NCBI GenBank assembly: GCA_017621705.1
Contig: JAGASR010000023.1
Span: 1-52,377 of the forward strand
DNA from: Clostridia bacterium
Lineage (GTDB): Bacteria > Bacillota > Clostridia > Oscillospirales > UBA644
DNA: 52,377 bases
Direction of reading: 5' to 3'
Shown here: in pieces, positions 25,561 through 34,964 of the stretch
Layout: the number at the start of each line of letters is the position of its first letter
Position numbering within the stretch: position 1 is the first letter of the stretch
Notes under the pieces: model-generated
What the model saw: the letters and a program-made list of their open reading frames with translations, nothing else
Told to the model about the DNA's origin: nothing
The model's database searches: none
Translations under genes and position numbers: made by a program

Positions 25561-26904
25561 ATGAAACTTTCGGATATACAGGCTATCGTCGGCGGCGAAA
25601 TTATAGGGGGCGACACCGAGTTTTTCGGCGGCGCATACGATTCCCGTGAGGTGTTCCCCGGGAGCCTTTTCGTGTGCCTTCCGGGCGAACGTACGGACGG
25701 TCATAATTATATAAACAATGCCGCAGAAAAAGGTGCGGTTGCCGCTATATGCCAAAGAAAAGTTGAGTCCCGAATTCCGTATCTGCTTGTCGAAGATTCT
25801 CTAATGGCTTTTCAGAAAGCTGCGGAGGAATACAGAAAAACAGTCAATATCCCCACCGTTGCGGTTACGGGAAGTGTCGGCAAAACGACCACCAAGGAAT
25901 TTTCCGCATCGGTCCTCTCTTCGAAATTCAATGTTTATAAAACCGACGGCAATAAAAACAGCACGATCGGTCTTCCCGCAACAATTCTCAATATGCCCAA
26001 AGACAGCGGTGCCTGCGTATTTGAAATGGGTATGAGCGGTTTTAATGAGATCAGCGTGATGTCAAAAACCGCGCACCCCGATATTGCGATCGTCTCGAAT
26101 GTCGGTTTTTCACATATCGAATTTCTCGGAAGCCGCGAAAATATCATGAAGGCAAAGCTCGAGATAGTTGACGGTATGGACGAAAACGGAGTTCTTATCC
26201 TCAACGGGGATGACGAGTATCTTTCAACTCTCGATCCTGAAGATTTCAAACAGCGCGTCATAACTTTCGGCATTGGAAACAGAAACGCCGACTACCGCGC
26301 GGAAGATATTCTCTTTTCCGACGGGCTCTGTCGCTTTTTCGCCGTTACTCCGAGCGGCATAATCTCTGTCCGTATCCCCACCGAAGGTATTCATAATGTA
26401 TATAACGCTCTTTCCGCAATCGCAGTCGGTCAGACCCTCGGCCTTACTACCGATGAGATAAAAGAAGGACTTATGCGCTTTAAAAATGCGCCTCTCCGTC
26501 AGAATATTTATGAAATGAATTCAATGACGGTTATCGAGGACTGCTATAACGCAAGCCCTGACTCCGTCGTTGCCGCAATAAATGTTTTGCGCACAAAAAA
26601 CGGCAGAAAGATCGCTGTTTTAGGCGATATGCTTGAGCTCGGCGAACGTTCTGCGGAGCTTCACGAAATGACGGGCAGTAAACTTTTAGGTGCCGATATC
26701 CTTGTTGCATTCGGTTCGTTTGCCGAAAGTTACAGAAAAGGCGCTGAAAAAGCAGGTCTGCCGTCAGAAAATATTTATACTTGCAAAAATACTGACGAAG
26801 CGGCGGAAGTTGTCCGTTCAGTCAGCAAAAAAGGCGACGTTCTTCTCTTTAAAGCGAGCAGGGGAATGCATGCCGAAGAAATTATCGAAAAGTTGAAAAA
26901 TTAA
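25561..26904 (+). CDS. murF: UDP-MurNAc-pentapeptide synthetase MurF
   Basis: MurF adds D-Ala-D-Ala to the UDP-MurNAc-tripeptide. The 447-residue protein has the Mur ligase layout: N-terminal MurE/F-type domain (GGAYDSREVFPGSLFVCL), ATP loop VTGSVGKTTTKEF (about 103-115), central domain with GMSGFNEI, and C-terminal domain with EDCYNASPDS and LGDMLELG. I chose the ATG at 25561, which follows an AGAGGGG ribosome-binding site, instead of an overlapping upstream start inside murE. It lies between murE and mraY in the usual order. Confidence 0.95.
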   Translation: MKLSDIQAIVGGEIIGGDTEFFGGAYDSREVFPGSLFVCLPGERTDGHNYINNAAEKGAVAAICQRKVESRIPYLLVEDSLMAFQKAAEEYRKTVNIPTVAVTGSVGKTTTKEFSASVLSSKFNVYKTDGNKNSTIGLPATILNMPKDSGACVFEMGMSGFNEISVMSKTAHPDIAIVSNVGFSHIEFLGSRENIMKAKLEIVDGMDENGVLILNGDDEYLSTLDPEDFKQRVITFGIGNRNADYRAEDILFSDGLCRFFAVTPSGIISVRIPTEGIHNVYNALSAIAVGQTLGLTTDEIKEGLMRFKNAPLRQNIYEMNSMTVIEDCYNASPDSVVAAINVLRTKNGRKIAVLGDMLELGERSAELHEMTGSKLLGADILVAFGSFAESYRKGAEKAGLPSENIYTCKNTDEAAEVVRSVSKKGDVLLFKASRGMHAEEIIEKLKN

Positions 26905-26930
26905 CGCCGTAGAAAAGAAAGGAAATTCAT

Positions 26931-27962
26931 ATGTCTGTACCTATTCCCGTTATTGTCGCATTTATCGCGGCTCTTGCCTGCGTTCTTATTGCGACCCCTC
27001 TCGTTATTCCTTTTCTTCGTAAACTCAAAGCAGGTCAGCAGATAATTCAGGATATGGGCCCCACATGGCATCAGTCCAAACAGGGAACTCCCACCATGGG
27101 CGGTATCATTTTCATGGGTGCCGTTCTCATTTCCTATCTGATCTTCGCTTTTGAATATTATACGGGCGGTGCAAACCCCGCAAGCGGAGCGACTATCCCG
27201 TCTTCGGGCATCACATGCCTTATAACTTCCGTCATCCTTGCTCTTATGGGATTTTCCGATGACTTTATTAAGATCAAAAAGAAAAACAATGCAGGTCTTT
27301 CCGAGATCCAGAAGCTTATTCTTCAGTTTGTTATTTCTGCCGCATTCCTTATCTTTAACGCAATCCGCAGAGGCGGCTCTACTGTTCTTTCTTTCGATTT
27401 CCCGTTCTTTGTCGATGCGGTCGGCGGTTTCCAGATCGATCTCGGTATATTCTGGTACGTTCTTGCAATGATAATCATGGTTGGTTTTACCAATGCAGTA
27501 AATATTACAGACGGCCTTGACGGACTCTGCACAAGCGTAACGATTCCCGTAGCTGTATTTTTTGCTGTTATTTCAATCGTTCGCGGAGCTTACGATATCG
27601 CAGTTCTCGCAATAGCCCTCGCAGGTGCGCTTATCGGTTTTCTTATTTTCAACTGGCACCCCTGCAAGATCATGATGGGCGACACAGGCTCGATGTTCCT
27701 TGGCGGTCTTATCACCACAATGGCTTTCGCTCTTGATATTCCGCTCGTTCTTCTCGTTGTCGGTATCATTTATTTTATCGAAACTTTTTCCGTTATCATT
27801 CAGCGTACTTATTTTAAACTTACACACGGCAAACGTCTTTTCAAAATGACTCCCATTCACCACAGTTTCGAAATGTCGGGCTGGAGCGAAGAAAAGATCT
27901 GTTTCCTCTTTTCAGGTATTACGGTCGTTGCGTGCGTTATAGCCGCTCTGTTCTTGATATAA
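26931..27962 (+). CDS. mraY: Phospho-MurNAc-pentapeptide translocase MraY
   Basis: MraY transfers phospho-MurNAc-pentapeptide to undecaprenyl phosphate to make lipid I in the membrane. The 343-residue protein is almost all hydrophobic helices. It has QGTPTMGGI near 45, GFSDDFIKIKKKNNAGL (the DD motif near 103-104), NAVNITDGLDGL (about 187-198) and the cytoplasmic TPIHHSFEMSGWSE block with HHSFE near 308. AGAAAGGA precedes the ATG. murD, which often follows mraY in this cluster, is absent; ftsW follows after 12 bp. Confidence 0.96.
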   Translation: MSVPIPVIVAFIAALACVLIATPLVIPFLRKLKAGQQIIQDMGPTWHQSKQGTPTMGGIIFMGAVLISYLIFAFEYYTGGANPASGATIPSSGITCLITSVILALMGFSDDFIKIKKKNNAGLSEIQKLILQFVISAAFLIFNAIRRGGSTVLSFDFPFFVDAVGGFQIDLGIFWYVLAMIIMVGFTNAVNITDGLDGLCTSVTIPVAVFFAVISIVRGAYDIAVLAIALAGALIGFLIFNWHPCKIMMGDTGSMFLGGLITTMAFALDIPLVLLVVGIIYFIETFSVIIQRTYFKLTHGKRLFKMTPIHHSFEMSGWSEEKICFLFSGITVVACVIAALFLI

Positions 27963-27974
27963 AGGATTTTTTAT

Positions 27975-29114
27975 ATGACCTCAACAAACAGCAGTCCTCT
28001 CGAAAACAAAAATCGATTTAAAATTAAAAATAAACCGGGACCGCTTGATTATCCGTTCCTTATTGCAGTTGTTCTGCTTTTGATAATCGGTGTTATGATG
28101 CTTTTTTCCGCAGGCTTTGCGGCATCGCTTTCAAAAATGGGCGATAGCTATGCGTTCATTCGCCGTCAGATCATATGGGCATCTCTCGGTCTTGTTGCGA
28201 TGATTTTTGTTTCATATATTCCGCCGAAACTCTATGCTCCGCTTATCCCCGCATTCTATTTTCTTTGTCTCGGGCTTCTTGCTCTCGTTCTTATCATCAG
28301 TCAGGACTCGGAAAAACGTTGGATCTATATCGGTTCAGTTCAGTTTCAGCCTTCGGAGTTTGCAAAGCTTGCAACTATCATGATGCTTGCGCAGTATATA
28401 AAACGGCATAAGGACGAGATGAAGACTTTTGTCAAAGGCTTTATTTTCCCCCTTATAATTTTCGGCGCTCCGACTTTCCTCGTTCTTATAGAAACTCATC
28501 TTTCGGGTGCGATCATTATTTTCGGTGTCGGCTTTATAATGCTTGTCGTCGGCGGCGCAAATAAATTCTACTGTGCTATTGCGGTGGCTTTAGGTGTAAC
28601 GTTCGTTCTTATTGCGGCGTTTACCGTTCCGTATATGACAGAGCGTGTCCTCGTTTGGCTTGATCCGACAAGAGATCTTCTCGGCAGCGGACATCAGCCG
28701 TATCAGTCTCTTTTAACTATCGGTTCGGGCGGACTTTTCGGACTCGGCTACGGTAAAAGCAGACAGAAATACCTCTTTCTTCCCGAACCTCAGAACGACT
28801 GTATTTTCTCTATAACCGCTGAAGAAGTCGGTTTTGTCGGCGTCGTTCTTATCATCATTCTTTTTGCGTTCTTTATCTGGCGCGGAATTTATATTTCCAT
28901 CAAAGCCAATAATATATTCCTGTCGCTCATGTCAATGGGCATAATAACCAGAGTTGCTCTTCAGACTGTTCTTAACCTCGCCGTTGTTACGAATACGCTT
29001 CCCACAACCGGTATTTCTTTACCGTTCTTTTCATACGGCGGTACGGCTCTTCTCGTTCTTCTTGCTGAGATGGGGCTTGTTTTACGTGTTTCAAGAGACT
29101 CATATCTGAAATAA
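27975..29114 (+). CDS. ftsW: SEDS glycosyltransferase FtsW/SpoVE
   Basis: This 379-residue SEDS-family protein has about ten membrane helices and the typical conserved blocks (ISQDSEKRWIYIGSVQFQPSEFAKLA; AEEVGFVGV; LPFFSYGGTALL). FtsW is the septal peptidoglycan polymerase that works with FtsI. An N-terminal cytoplasmic stretch of about 30 residues is polar. AAGGA precedes the ATG. Co-directional with mraY (12-bp gap) and murG (14-bp gap). FtsW and SpoVE cannot be told apart by eye; the position favours FtsW. Confidence 0.94.
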   Translation: MTSTNSSPLENKNRFKIKNKPGPLDYPFLIAVVLLLIIGVMMLFSAGFAASLSKMGDSYAFIRRQIIWASLGLVAMIFVSYIPPKLYAPLIPAFYFLCLGLLALVLIISQDSEKRWIYIGSVQFQPSEFAKLATIMMLAQYIKRHKDEMKTFVKGFIFPLIIFGAPTFLVLIETHLSGAIIIFGVGFIMLVVGGANKFYCAIAVALGVTFVLIAAFTVPYMTERVLVWLDPTRDLLGSGHQPYQSLLTIGSGGLFGLGYGKSRQKYLFLPEPQNDCIFSITAEEVGFVGVVLIIILFAFFIWRGIYISIKANNIFLSLMSMGIITRVALQTVLNLAVVTNTLPTTGISLPFFSYGGTALLVLLAEMGLVLRVSRDSYLK

Positions 29115-29128
29115 AAAAGGCGGTCATT

Positions 29129-30247
29129 ATGAATATTCTTGTTGCCTGCGGCGGCACTGCCGGTCATATAAACCCTGCAATCGCCATCGCAAATGAAATG
29201 AAATTAAGACATCCCGATGCAAATATCCTTTTTGTCGGAACGGAGAATAACCGAGAAGCCGATCTCGTTCCGCGCGCGGGATATAAGATCGAGTTTGTAA
29301 AAGCAAACGGCTTTACAAGGGCGAAAACTTTTAAAGCCGCGAAACACAATATAAAAGCGCTCATGACTTTTGCGAAGACATCAATGAAGCTTCGTAAGAT
29401 CATAAAAGATTTTGCTCCCGATGTTGCTATCGGTACGGGCGGATTTGTCAGCGCTCCCGTTATGTATACGGCAAGCAAAATGAAAATCCCCTCCGTTATC
29501 CACGAACAGAATGCTTTTGCGGGCGTTACTACAAAAATGCTTGCGCCGCGAGTAAATAAGATCTTTTTGAGCTTCCCGATCAAAAATAAACTCGATTGCC
29601 CGGACTCAAAATGTCTTCTTACAGGTAATCCGATCAAACGTGAATTTCTTTCAAAGACACGTGAAGAAGCCCGTCGCGAACTCGGAATTGACGATGATGT
29701 TCCCGTAGTTCTTTCCTGCGGCGGAAGTCTCGGCGCCCGTCAGATAAACGATGCGTTCTGCGTCATGGCAAAGCTTTCAGCAGAAGAGGGGATAGTAACT
29801 CACTATCACGGCGCCTCTGCGGACTATAAGCGTGTTCTCGAAACTCTCGGAGATACCGCTTCTGCGCCTAATCTCAATATTCTTGAGTATATCTACAATA
29901 TGCCCACCGTTATGGCGGCGGCTGATATTGTTATTAACCGTTCCGGCGCTATGACTCTTACGGAAATTGCGGCTCTCGGAAAAGCTTCTATCCTTATTCC
30001 GTCTCCGAATGTCGCAGAAAATCATCAGTATTATAACGCAAAAACGTATTCCGATGTCGGTGCCGCAGTTCTTATCGAAGAAAAAGATCTCGACGGCGAG
30101 AATCTTTATGCGCTCGTAAAAGAACTCTGCTCCGACCGCGCACGCCTTCATCAGATGGAAAAAGCGGCGCTCACTCTCGCAAAAACCGATGCCGCGGCAA
30201 GGATCTGCGAAGAGACTGAAAAGCTCATAGAATCTTTGCGTAAATAA
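29129..30247 (+). CDS. murG: UDP-GlcNAc-lipid I GlcNAc transferase MurG
   Basis: MurG makes lipid II at the inner face of the membrane. This 372-residue GT-B enzyme starts with the CGGTAGHINPAIAIA glycine loop, has IGTGGFVSAPVMYTA (about 100-114), HEQNA, the second-domain GGSLGARQIND block (about 198) and the SGAMTLTEIAALGKASILIPSP sugar-nucleotide site near 275-296. AAGGCGG precedes the ATG. Gap to murA is 66 bp and holds a weak TATAAT-like box (30276-30281) with a poor -35, so an extra promoter is possible. Confidence 0.95.
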   Translation: MNILVACGGTAGHINPAIAIANEMKLRHPDANILFVGTENNREADLVPRAGYKIEFVKANGFTRAKTFKAAKHNIKALMTFAKTSMKLRKIIKDFAPDVAIGTGGFVSAPVMYTASKMKIPSVIHEQNAFAGVTTKMLAPRVNKIFLSFPIKNKLDCPDSKCLLTGNPIKREFLSKTREEARRELGIDDDVPVVLSCGGSLGARQINDAFCVMAKLSAEEGIVTHYHGASADYKRVLETLGDTASAPNLNILEYIYNMPTVMAAADIVINRSGAMTLTEIAALGKASILIPSPNVAENHQYYNAKTYSDVGAAVLIEEKDLDGENLYALVKELCSDRARLHQMEKAALTLAKTDAAARICEETEKLIESLRK

Positions 30248-30313
30248 TTTTTTTCACCGTTTTTCGACAAGTTCATATAATATATTATCTTCCGAATGAA
30301 AGGAATATATTTT

Positions 30314-31579
30314 ATGTCAAAGCTTGTCGTGCAGGGAGGCGTCCCTCTCTGCGGCGTTCTGGAAGTTCAAGGTGCAAAAAACAGCGTTTTGCCTATCATG
30401 GCGGCTGCTCTACTTGCCGACGGTGATTGTATTATCGAGCATTGTCCCGATATCAGTGATACCGATTCTGCAATAGAAATACTCGGTGCTCTCGGCGCAT
30501 TCGTAACGGAAAAACGTGAATCTGACGGTTCACGCACCGTTTATATCAACGCTTCAAATGCTCTCGGATTTGAGATCCCCGACGATATGATGCGCAAAAT
30601 GCGGTCATCTGTGATGTTCCTCGGTGCAATCTTATCGAGACGTCATAGGGCGATCATAAGTTTTCCCGGCGGTTGTGAACTCGGGCCCCGTCCGATAGAT
30701 CTTCATATTTCGGCTCTGAAAAAAATGGGCGCAGATATAACCGAACAGCATGGTTATATCGACTGTGAATGCGATCGCCTTTACGGGACCGTTATAGATC
30801 TTGCTTTCCCGTCTGTCGGCGCTACTGAAAATATCATGCTTGCGGCTGTTCTTGCCGACGGTGAGACTATTATAAATAATGCCGCAAAAGAACCCGAGAT
30901 CGAAGACCTTCAGAATTTTCTGAATAAAATGGGCGCAAAGATCTGCGGGGCAGGCAGTTCCCGTATAAAAATAAAAGGTGTAAAAGCACTTAACGGTACG
31001 AGGCATCGTGTTATTCCCGACCGTATCGCTGCAGGAACTTATCTTTGTGCAGTTGCCGCAACAAGGGGCAACGCACTGATTAAAAATACGGAACCGAGAC
31101 ATCTTTCTTCCGTTCTTTCTTTTTTGACGGATTGCGGATGCGATATCGATATTCTTGAAAATGATATTTCCGTTTCGTGCGATGAACTTCATGCCGTCCG
31201 TCATATTCGGACAATGCCTTATCCCGGTTTTCCGACCGATATGCAGGCAGTCTGCATGGCTTTGATGACTAAAGCAAAAGGCAGTTCCGTATTTACCGAA
31301 ACAATATTTGAGAATAGGTTCAAACATGTCGGCGAGCTTCACCGTATGGGTGCAAAAATAAGGACGGACGGACGTGTCGCAGTTGTTGAGGGCGTAAAAA
31401 AACTGTACGGCGCACGTGTTGAAAGTACAGATCTTCGCGGCGGTGCTGCGCTCGTTGTTGCCGCACTTTCCGCAGAGGGAACGAGCGTTATAGAAAATAT
31501 CTCTCATATAGAAAGAGGATATGATAATATCGAAAAAGCTCTTTCTTCTCTCGGCGCTAAAATAACAAGACAACAATAA
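30314..31579 (+). CDS. murA: UDP-GlcNAc 1-carboxyvinyltransferase MurA
   Basis: MurA commits UDP-GlcNAc to peptidoglycan synthesis by adding enolpyruvate. The 421-residue EPSP-synthase-fold protein has the N-terminal GAKNSVLPIMAAALLA block and FPGGCELGPRPIDLH (about 116-130), where the Cys is the fosfomycin-sensitive catalytic residue. PYPGFPTDMQA lies near 300. I chose the ATG at 30314 because AAAGGA lies nine bases before it; the upstream ATG at 30296 would overlap this ribosome-binding site. Within the dcw cluster, between murG and ftsQ. Confidence 0.95.
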   Translation: MSKLVVQGGVPLCGVLEVQGAKNSVLPIMAAALLADGDCIIEHCPDISDTDSAIEILGALGAFVTEKRESDGSRTVYINASNALGFEIPDDMMRKMRSSVMFLGAILSRRHRAIISFPGGCELGPRPIDLHISALKKMGADITEQHGYIDCECDRLYGTVIDLAFPSVGATENIMLAAVLADGETIINNAAKEPEIEDLQNFLNKMGAKICGAGSSRIKIKGVKALNGTRHRVIPDRIAAGTYLCAVAATRGNALIKNTEPRHLSSVLSFLTDCGCDIDILENDISVSCDELHAVRHIRTMPYPGFPTDMQAVCMALMTKAKGSSVFTETIFENRFKHVGELHRMGAKIRTDGRVAVVEGVKKLYGARVESTDLRGGAALVVAALSAEGTSVIENISHIERGYDNIEKALSSLGAKITRQQ

Positions 31580-31604
31580 TTAACTTCAGCGGAAGGAAAA
31601 AATA

Positions 31605-32363
31605 ATGGCAAGCGAACTCGAAAAACTTAATAAAACTCTTCGCCGCCGTCGAATAAACAGAATCTTGCGTTTTATGTTTATCTGTCTCGTCATTGCGGTG
31701 CTGATCTCCGTTCTGACGAGAATTTTCCTCCGTGTCGATACAGTTTCGGTTGAAAATTCCAGCAGATACGACTCTGCCGAGATCCTCAGTTCTTGCGACG
31801 ATCTTCGAGGAAAACCCATTCTGCAGTTTGACAGAGATCTTGCGAGAGAATCTATCGAGACAAGTCTCCCGTATATTAAAAAGATATCTTTTTCCGTCAA
31901 TTTTCCGGACAAGCTCCGTGTGATCGCAACCCCTGCGGTCCCTGCGTATTCGGTAGATCTCGGCGAAGTTTACGTCTGCCTCGATAAAGATTACAAAGTT
32001 CTTGAAGAAGATATTGCGCCGTTTCAGGGGGTACTCAAGGTTGAGGGCCTCGTTTTTGAATCGTACGAACTCGGCAAGAATGTCGATCTTTCGGAAAACA
32101 TCGAAGCCTCCGTTCTTGACGACCTGATTTCCGTTCTCAGCGAACACGGACTTGCAAACAGACTTACAAAGATCGACTTTTCAAAAAAATACAATCTTAC
32201 TTTTGTTTTGAACGATATCATCGAAGTCGAATTCGGCACTTCCGAAGACTTTGATAAAAAGACGGACATGCTCATTGAGATACTCCGCAGAAATCCCTCC
32301 GACAGACGTGCGGTTATTAACGTCCGCAATTATGATGAGGGCAGATATCGCGCTCTTGACTGA
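31605..32363 (+). CDS. ftsQ: Cell division protein FtsQ/DivIB
   Basis: This 252-residue bitopic protein has a basic N terminus (KTLRRRRINRILR), one membrane helix (about 25-45) and a POTRA-like domain with VDTVSVENSSRYDSAEILSSC. A second beta region follows (IKKISFSVNFPDKLRVIATPAVPAYSVDLGEVYVCLD). FtsQ/DivIB anchors FtsL-FtsB in the divisome. The assignment rests on topology, the POTRA pattern and the position between murA and ftsZ. GGAAGG precedes the ATG. It is followed by a 161-bp gap that contains the ftsZ promoter; ftsA is not present. Confidence 0.88.
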   Translation: MASELEKLNKTLRRRRINRILRFMFICLVIAVLISVLTRIFLRVDTVSVENSSRYDSAEILSSCDDLRGKPILQFDRDLARESIETSLPYIKKISFSVNFPDKLRVIATPAVPAYSVDLGEVYVCLDKDYKVLEEDIAPFQGVLKVEGLVFESYELGKNVDLSENIEASVLDDLISVLSEHGLANRLTKIDFSKKYNLTFVLNDIIEVEFGTSEDFDKKTDMLIEILRRNPSDRRAVINVRNYDEGRYRALD

Positions 32364-32434
32364 TTATTCGACGGAAAATTTTGGTTTTTATCGTGCATAT
32401 TCGGAAAAAAGTCACATAAAATCGCAGAAACCGC

Positions 32435-32463
32435 TTGACTAATGTTTAAAAATATGTTATCAT
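32435..32463 (+). promoter_or_regulatory. Sigma-A promoter for ftsZ
   Basis: TTGACT (32435-32440), 17-bp spacer and TATCAT (32458-32463), about 60 bp before the ftsZ ATG. It lets ftsZ be expressed apart from the upstream cluster. Confidence 0.8.
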
Positions 32464-32524
32464 ATATAAGAATAATTATGTAATAAACCTATTGATATAT
32501 TTAGCTCTGAAAGGATGGACCGTA

Positions 32525-33766
32525 ATGGCATTTCGCAGTATAGAGGAACAGGATAATTTTGTTACCATAAAAGTTGTCGGTGTCGGCGGCGGCGGTAACA
32601 ATGCTGTAAACAGAATGATTAAAGATGAGGTTTTGGGCGTAGAATTCGTCGCAGTTAACACTGACAGACAGGCTCTTAACCATTCTCAGGCTACCCACAA
32701 AGTACTTATCGGTGATAACGTAACTCATGGCAGAGGCGCGGGCGCAAACCCCGAAGTAGGTCGTAAGGCTGCTGAAGAAAGCAAAGCTCAGATCGAAGAA
32801 GTCCTCAAAGGCACCGAAATGGTATTCATCACCGCAGGTATGGGCGGCGGTACCGGTACAGGCGCTGCTCCGTTCGTAGCTAAGGTTGCAAAAGAAATCG
32901 GTATTCTTACCGTTGGTATCGTTACCAAACCCTTCGCTTTCGAAGGTTCCCGTAAAATGTCCCAGGCAGAACGCGGTATCGAAGAACTTCTTCAGGAAGT
33001 TGACGCTCTTATCGTTATCCCCAACGAACGTCTCAAACTCGTTACTGATGCTAAGATCACCCTCGCAAATGCTTTCGAAATGGCTGACGGCATTCTCAAG
33101 CAGGGTGTTCAGAGCATTACCGAGCTTATTCAGGGTCACGGCTTCATTAACCTTGACTTTGCTGACGTTACTTCCAACATGAAGGATGCAGGCTACGCTC
33201 ATATGTGCGTTGCTTCCGCAAAGGGCAAAGACAAAGCAGAGACCGCTGCAAGAAACGCTATCACTTCTCCGCTTCTCGAAACTTCTATCGCCGGTGCTCG
33301 TAAGATCCTTCTTAACTTCACCGCTGATTCCAATATCGACCTCGAAGACATCTACAGAGCTGCAGACATCATCAAAGAAGAAGCTCATCCCGATGTCGAC
33401 ATTATCTGGGGTGTTATCCTCGACGACAACCTTCAGGACGAACTGCGCATAGCTGTTATCGCTTCCTGCTTTGACGAAAGCGTTGTTTCCACTCCCGTGA
33501 AGAAACAGGCTCCCGTAACTCCCTCTGAAAGCTTTTTCAATATCCCCGCGGCTCCCAAGGCTGAACCTGCACCTGCTCCCGTAGCACCTGTTGCAGCTGA
33601 ACCCGAATATGAGCCCATTACAACAAGACAGCCCCGTACCGGAAGCGTTCAGCGTCCCAACGGAAACGAACGTCCCTCCGCAAGAAGAGCATCTTCTGTT
33701 GTAGACGATGATGATTCCAACGATAGCTTCCTCAAGCTTCTTAACGACATCACCAAGAGCAAGTAA
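32525..33766 (+). CDS. ftsZ: Cell division GTPase FtsZ
   Basis: FtsZ forms the Z-ring. The 413-residue protein has [16 protein letters not shown], the tubulin signature [13 protein letters not shown] (about 104-116), the T7 synergy region [11 protein letters not shown], a variable Pro/Ala-rich linker (about 325-385) and a C-terminal tail ([16 protein letters not shown]) like the conserved peptide that binds partner proteins. I chose ATG 32525 with AAGGAT eight bases upstream, rather than an ORF start at 32492. Codon use is strongly biased. Last gene of the cluster; a terminator follows. Confidence 0.97.
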   Translation: MAFRSIEEQDNFVTIKVVGVGGGGNNAVNRMIKDEVLGVEFVAVNTDRQALNHSQATHKVLIGDNVTHGRGAGANPEVGRKAAEESKAQIEEVLKGTEMVFITAGMGGGTGTGAAPFVAKVAKEIGILTVGIVTKPFAFEGSRKMSQAERGIEELLQEVDALIVIPNERLKLVTDAKITLANAFEMADGILKQGVQSITELIQGHGFINLDFADVTSNMKDAGYAHMCVASAKGKDKAETAARNAITSPLLETSIAGARKILLNFTADSNIDLEDIYRAADIIKEEAHPDVDIIWGVILDDNLQDELRIAVIASCFDESVVSTPVKKQAPVTPSESFFNIPAAPKAEPAPAPVAPVAAEPEYEPITTRQPRTGSVQRPNGNERPSARRASSVVDDDDSNDSFLKLLNDITKSK

Positions 33767-33785
33767 TTTATAATTTATTATATGA

Positions 33786-33818
33786 AAAAACAGATAGGAT
33801 CATGTCCTATCTGTTTTT
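33786..33818. terminator. Bidirectional intrinsic terminator
   Basis: A 14-bp stem (33786-33799 with 33805-33818) with a 5-base loop includes A-runs and T-runs at the ends. It separates ftsZ (plus) from the convergent lipoprotein gene (minus). Confidence 0.92.
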
Positions 33819-33827
33819 GTTTATATG

Positions 33828-34853
33828 TTATTTAGTAAATAAAATTTCTCCGTCAGAATTCATTGCCCATAATTCTCCGTCAGGCGTAGTAAGTCCGATT
33901 ACAACTATGTCTTTCCATGTTGAAACGGTGTTTGCAAATTCGCAATTTGAATCCGAAGGAATAAGGATCGTTCCGTATCGTGTCAGAGCAATCGGATAAT
34001 AATATTCTGAATTATTAAAAACTATTGCATATGCAATATCTGTCCATTCTTCGACTTCAGCTCGGTTTCCGCTGTATTCTCCTGCAATAACCGGTTTACC
34101 GTCTTTTTTTACACCTACCGTTATTCCAGTGCCATCTGTCCTGTTTGTGTCAATAAAACAAATATTTGTCCATGAATCCGTCTCATCAAAATAATTATCT
34201 TTGACAGTCCCGTCTTTATAAAGAATGACAGTATGACCGTTTTCATCTATGACTGATAATACGTTCGGGAGATCTACGACAATTCCGTTCTTATCAACAA
34301 AACTGCATTTGCCGCTTTCCGTAAAAACATATATACCCGGTCTGTCAAGCGTATCACCGTAAAAGATCTGCGGAGAAGCGTGCATGATTTTGTCTGTTTC
34401 ATTTATTTTATTAAGAGTTTCCGTCAAATGATGTTCTGCGGGAACTTCGGTCATTCCCGATTCCGTAAAAGGCAGCTCTGTATACTGCGGCTGATCGGGA
34501 AATTCATACACACCCGAATCAGTGAAAACCATTCGATTATGGGTGGTATAAACAAAACAGTTAACAGTCGATTCGGGAAAATTAACGCTTTCTATTCCGT
34601 TTACAATAAGCTCCCCATTATTGAGAATAATACGTTTATCCTTGAAAATATATGGGTTACAGGTCGTGCAAACAGGAGTATCTGCAATAAACACGATAGT
34701 TTCATCTTCGTTTTTTACGGCTTCTTCTTTCTGTTCTTTTTCTGTAACTGCTGTCTTATCATGATCTTCTTCCGATAAGTTATCTTCAGATTTTACGCAG
34801 GCACTTATCGTCAGAAATGATATTATTATTAATATGGTTAAAAGTTTCTTCAT
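33828..34853 (-). CDS. Lipoprotein with possible RCC1-like repeats
   Basis: This 341-residue protein has a lipoprotein signal (MKKLLTILIIISFLTISAC, lipobox Cys at about 19) and a Glu/Lys/Asp-rich spacer (about 20-52). The rest is beta-rich. Short blocks such as SWTNICFID followed by TGITVGVKKDGKPVIAGEYSG and EEWTDIAYAIVF resemble the repeat unit of RCC1/alpha-tubulin-suppressor proteins (W-dI-xI then G-kxDGxvxatG), so a beta-propeller is possible but not certain. It should sit on the outer face of the membrane. It has its own promoter and terminator and is not in an operon. Function unknown. Confidence 0.7.
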   Translation of the reverse strand: MKKLLTILIIISFLTISACVKSEDNLSEEDHDKTAVTEKEQKEEAVKNEDETIVFIADTPVCTTCNPYIFKDKRIILNNGELIVNGIESVNFPESTVNCFVYTTHNRMVFTDSGVYEFPDQPQYTELPFTESGMTEVPAEHHLTETLNKINETDKIMHASPQIFYGDTLDRPGIYVFTESGKCSFVDKNGIVVDLPNVLSVIDENGHTVILYKDGTVKDNYFDETDSWTNICFIDTNRTDGTGITVGVKKDGKPVIAGEYSGNRAEVEEWTDIAYAIVFNNSEYYYPIALTRYGTILIPSDSNCEFANTVSTWKDIVVIGLTTPDGELWAMNSDGEILFTK

Positions 34854-34871
34854 ACTATCCCTCCTTTTTTT

Positions 34872-34900
34872 ATTTTATCATAAAATACATTTAAAGTCAA
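34872..34900 (-). promoter_or_regulatory. Sigma-A promoter for lipoprotein gene
   Basis: Minus-strand TTGACT (34895-34900), 17-bp spacer and TAAAAT (34872-34877), just upstream of AAAGGAGG and the ATG at 34853. It shares its form with the promoters of the following lipoprotein genes. Confidence 0.78.
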
Positions 34901-34906
34901 GGCAGA

Positions 34907-34935
34907 TAAAAGCTCCTACGAAAACCGTAGGAGCT
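34907..34935 (-). terminator. Intrinsic terminator after solute-binding paralogue 1
   Basis: A 10-bp stem (34911-34920 with 34926-34935), five-base loop, followed on the minus strand by TTTATC. It lies 29 bp beyond the stop. Confidence 0.82.
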
Positions 34936-34964
34936 GATTTATTAACTTAGAAAGGAAATACAAA

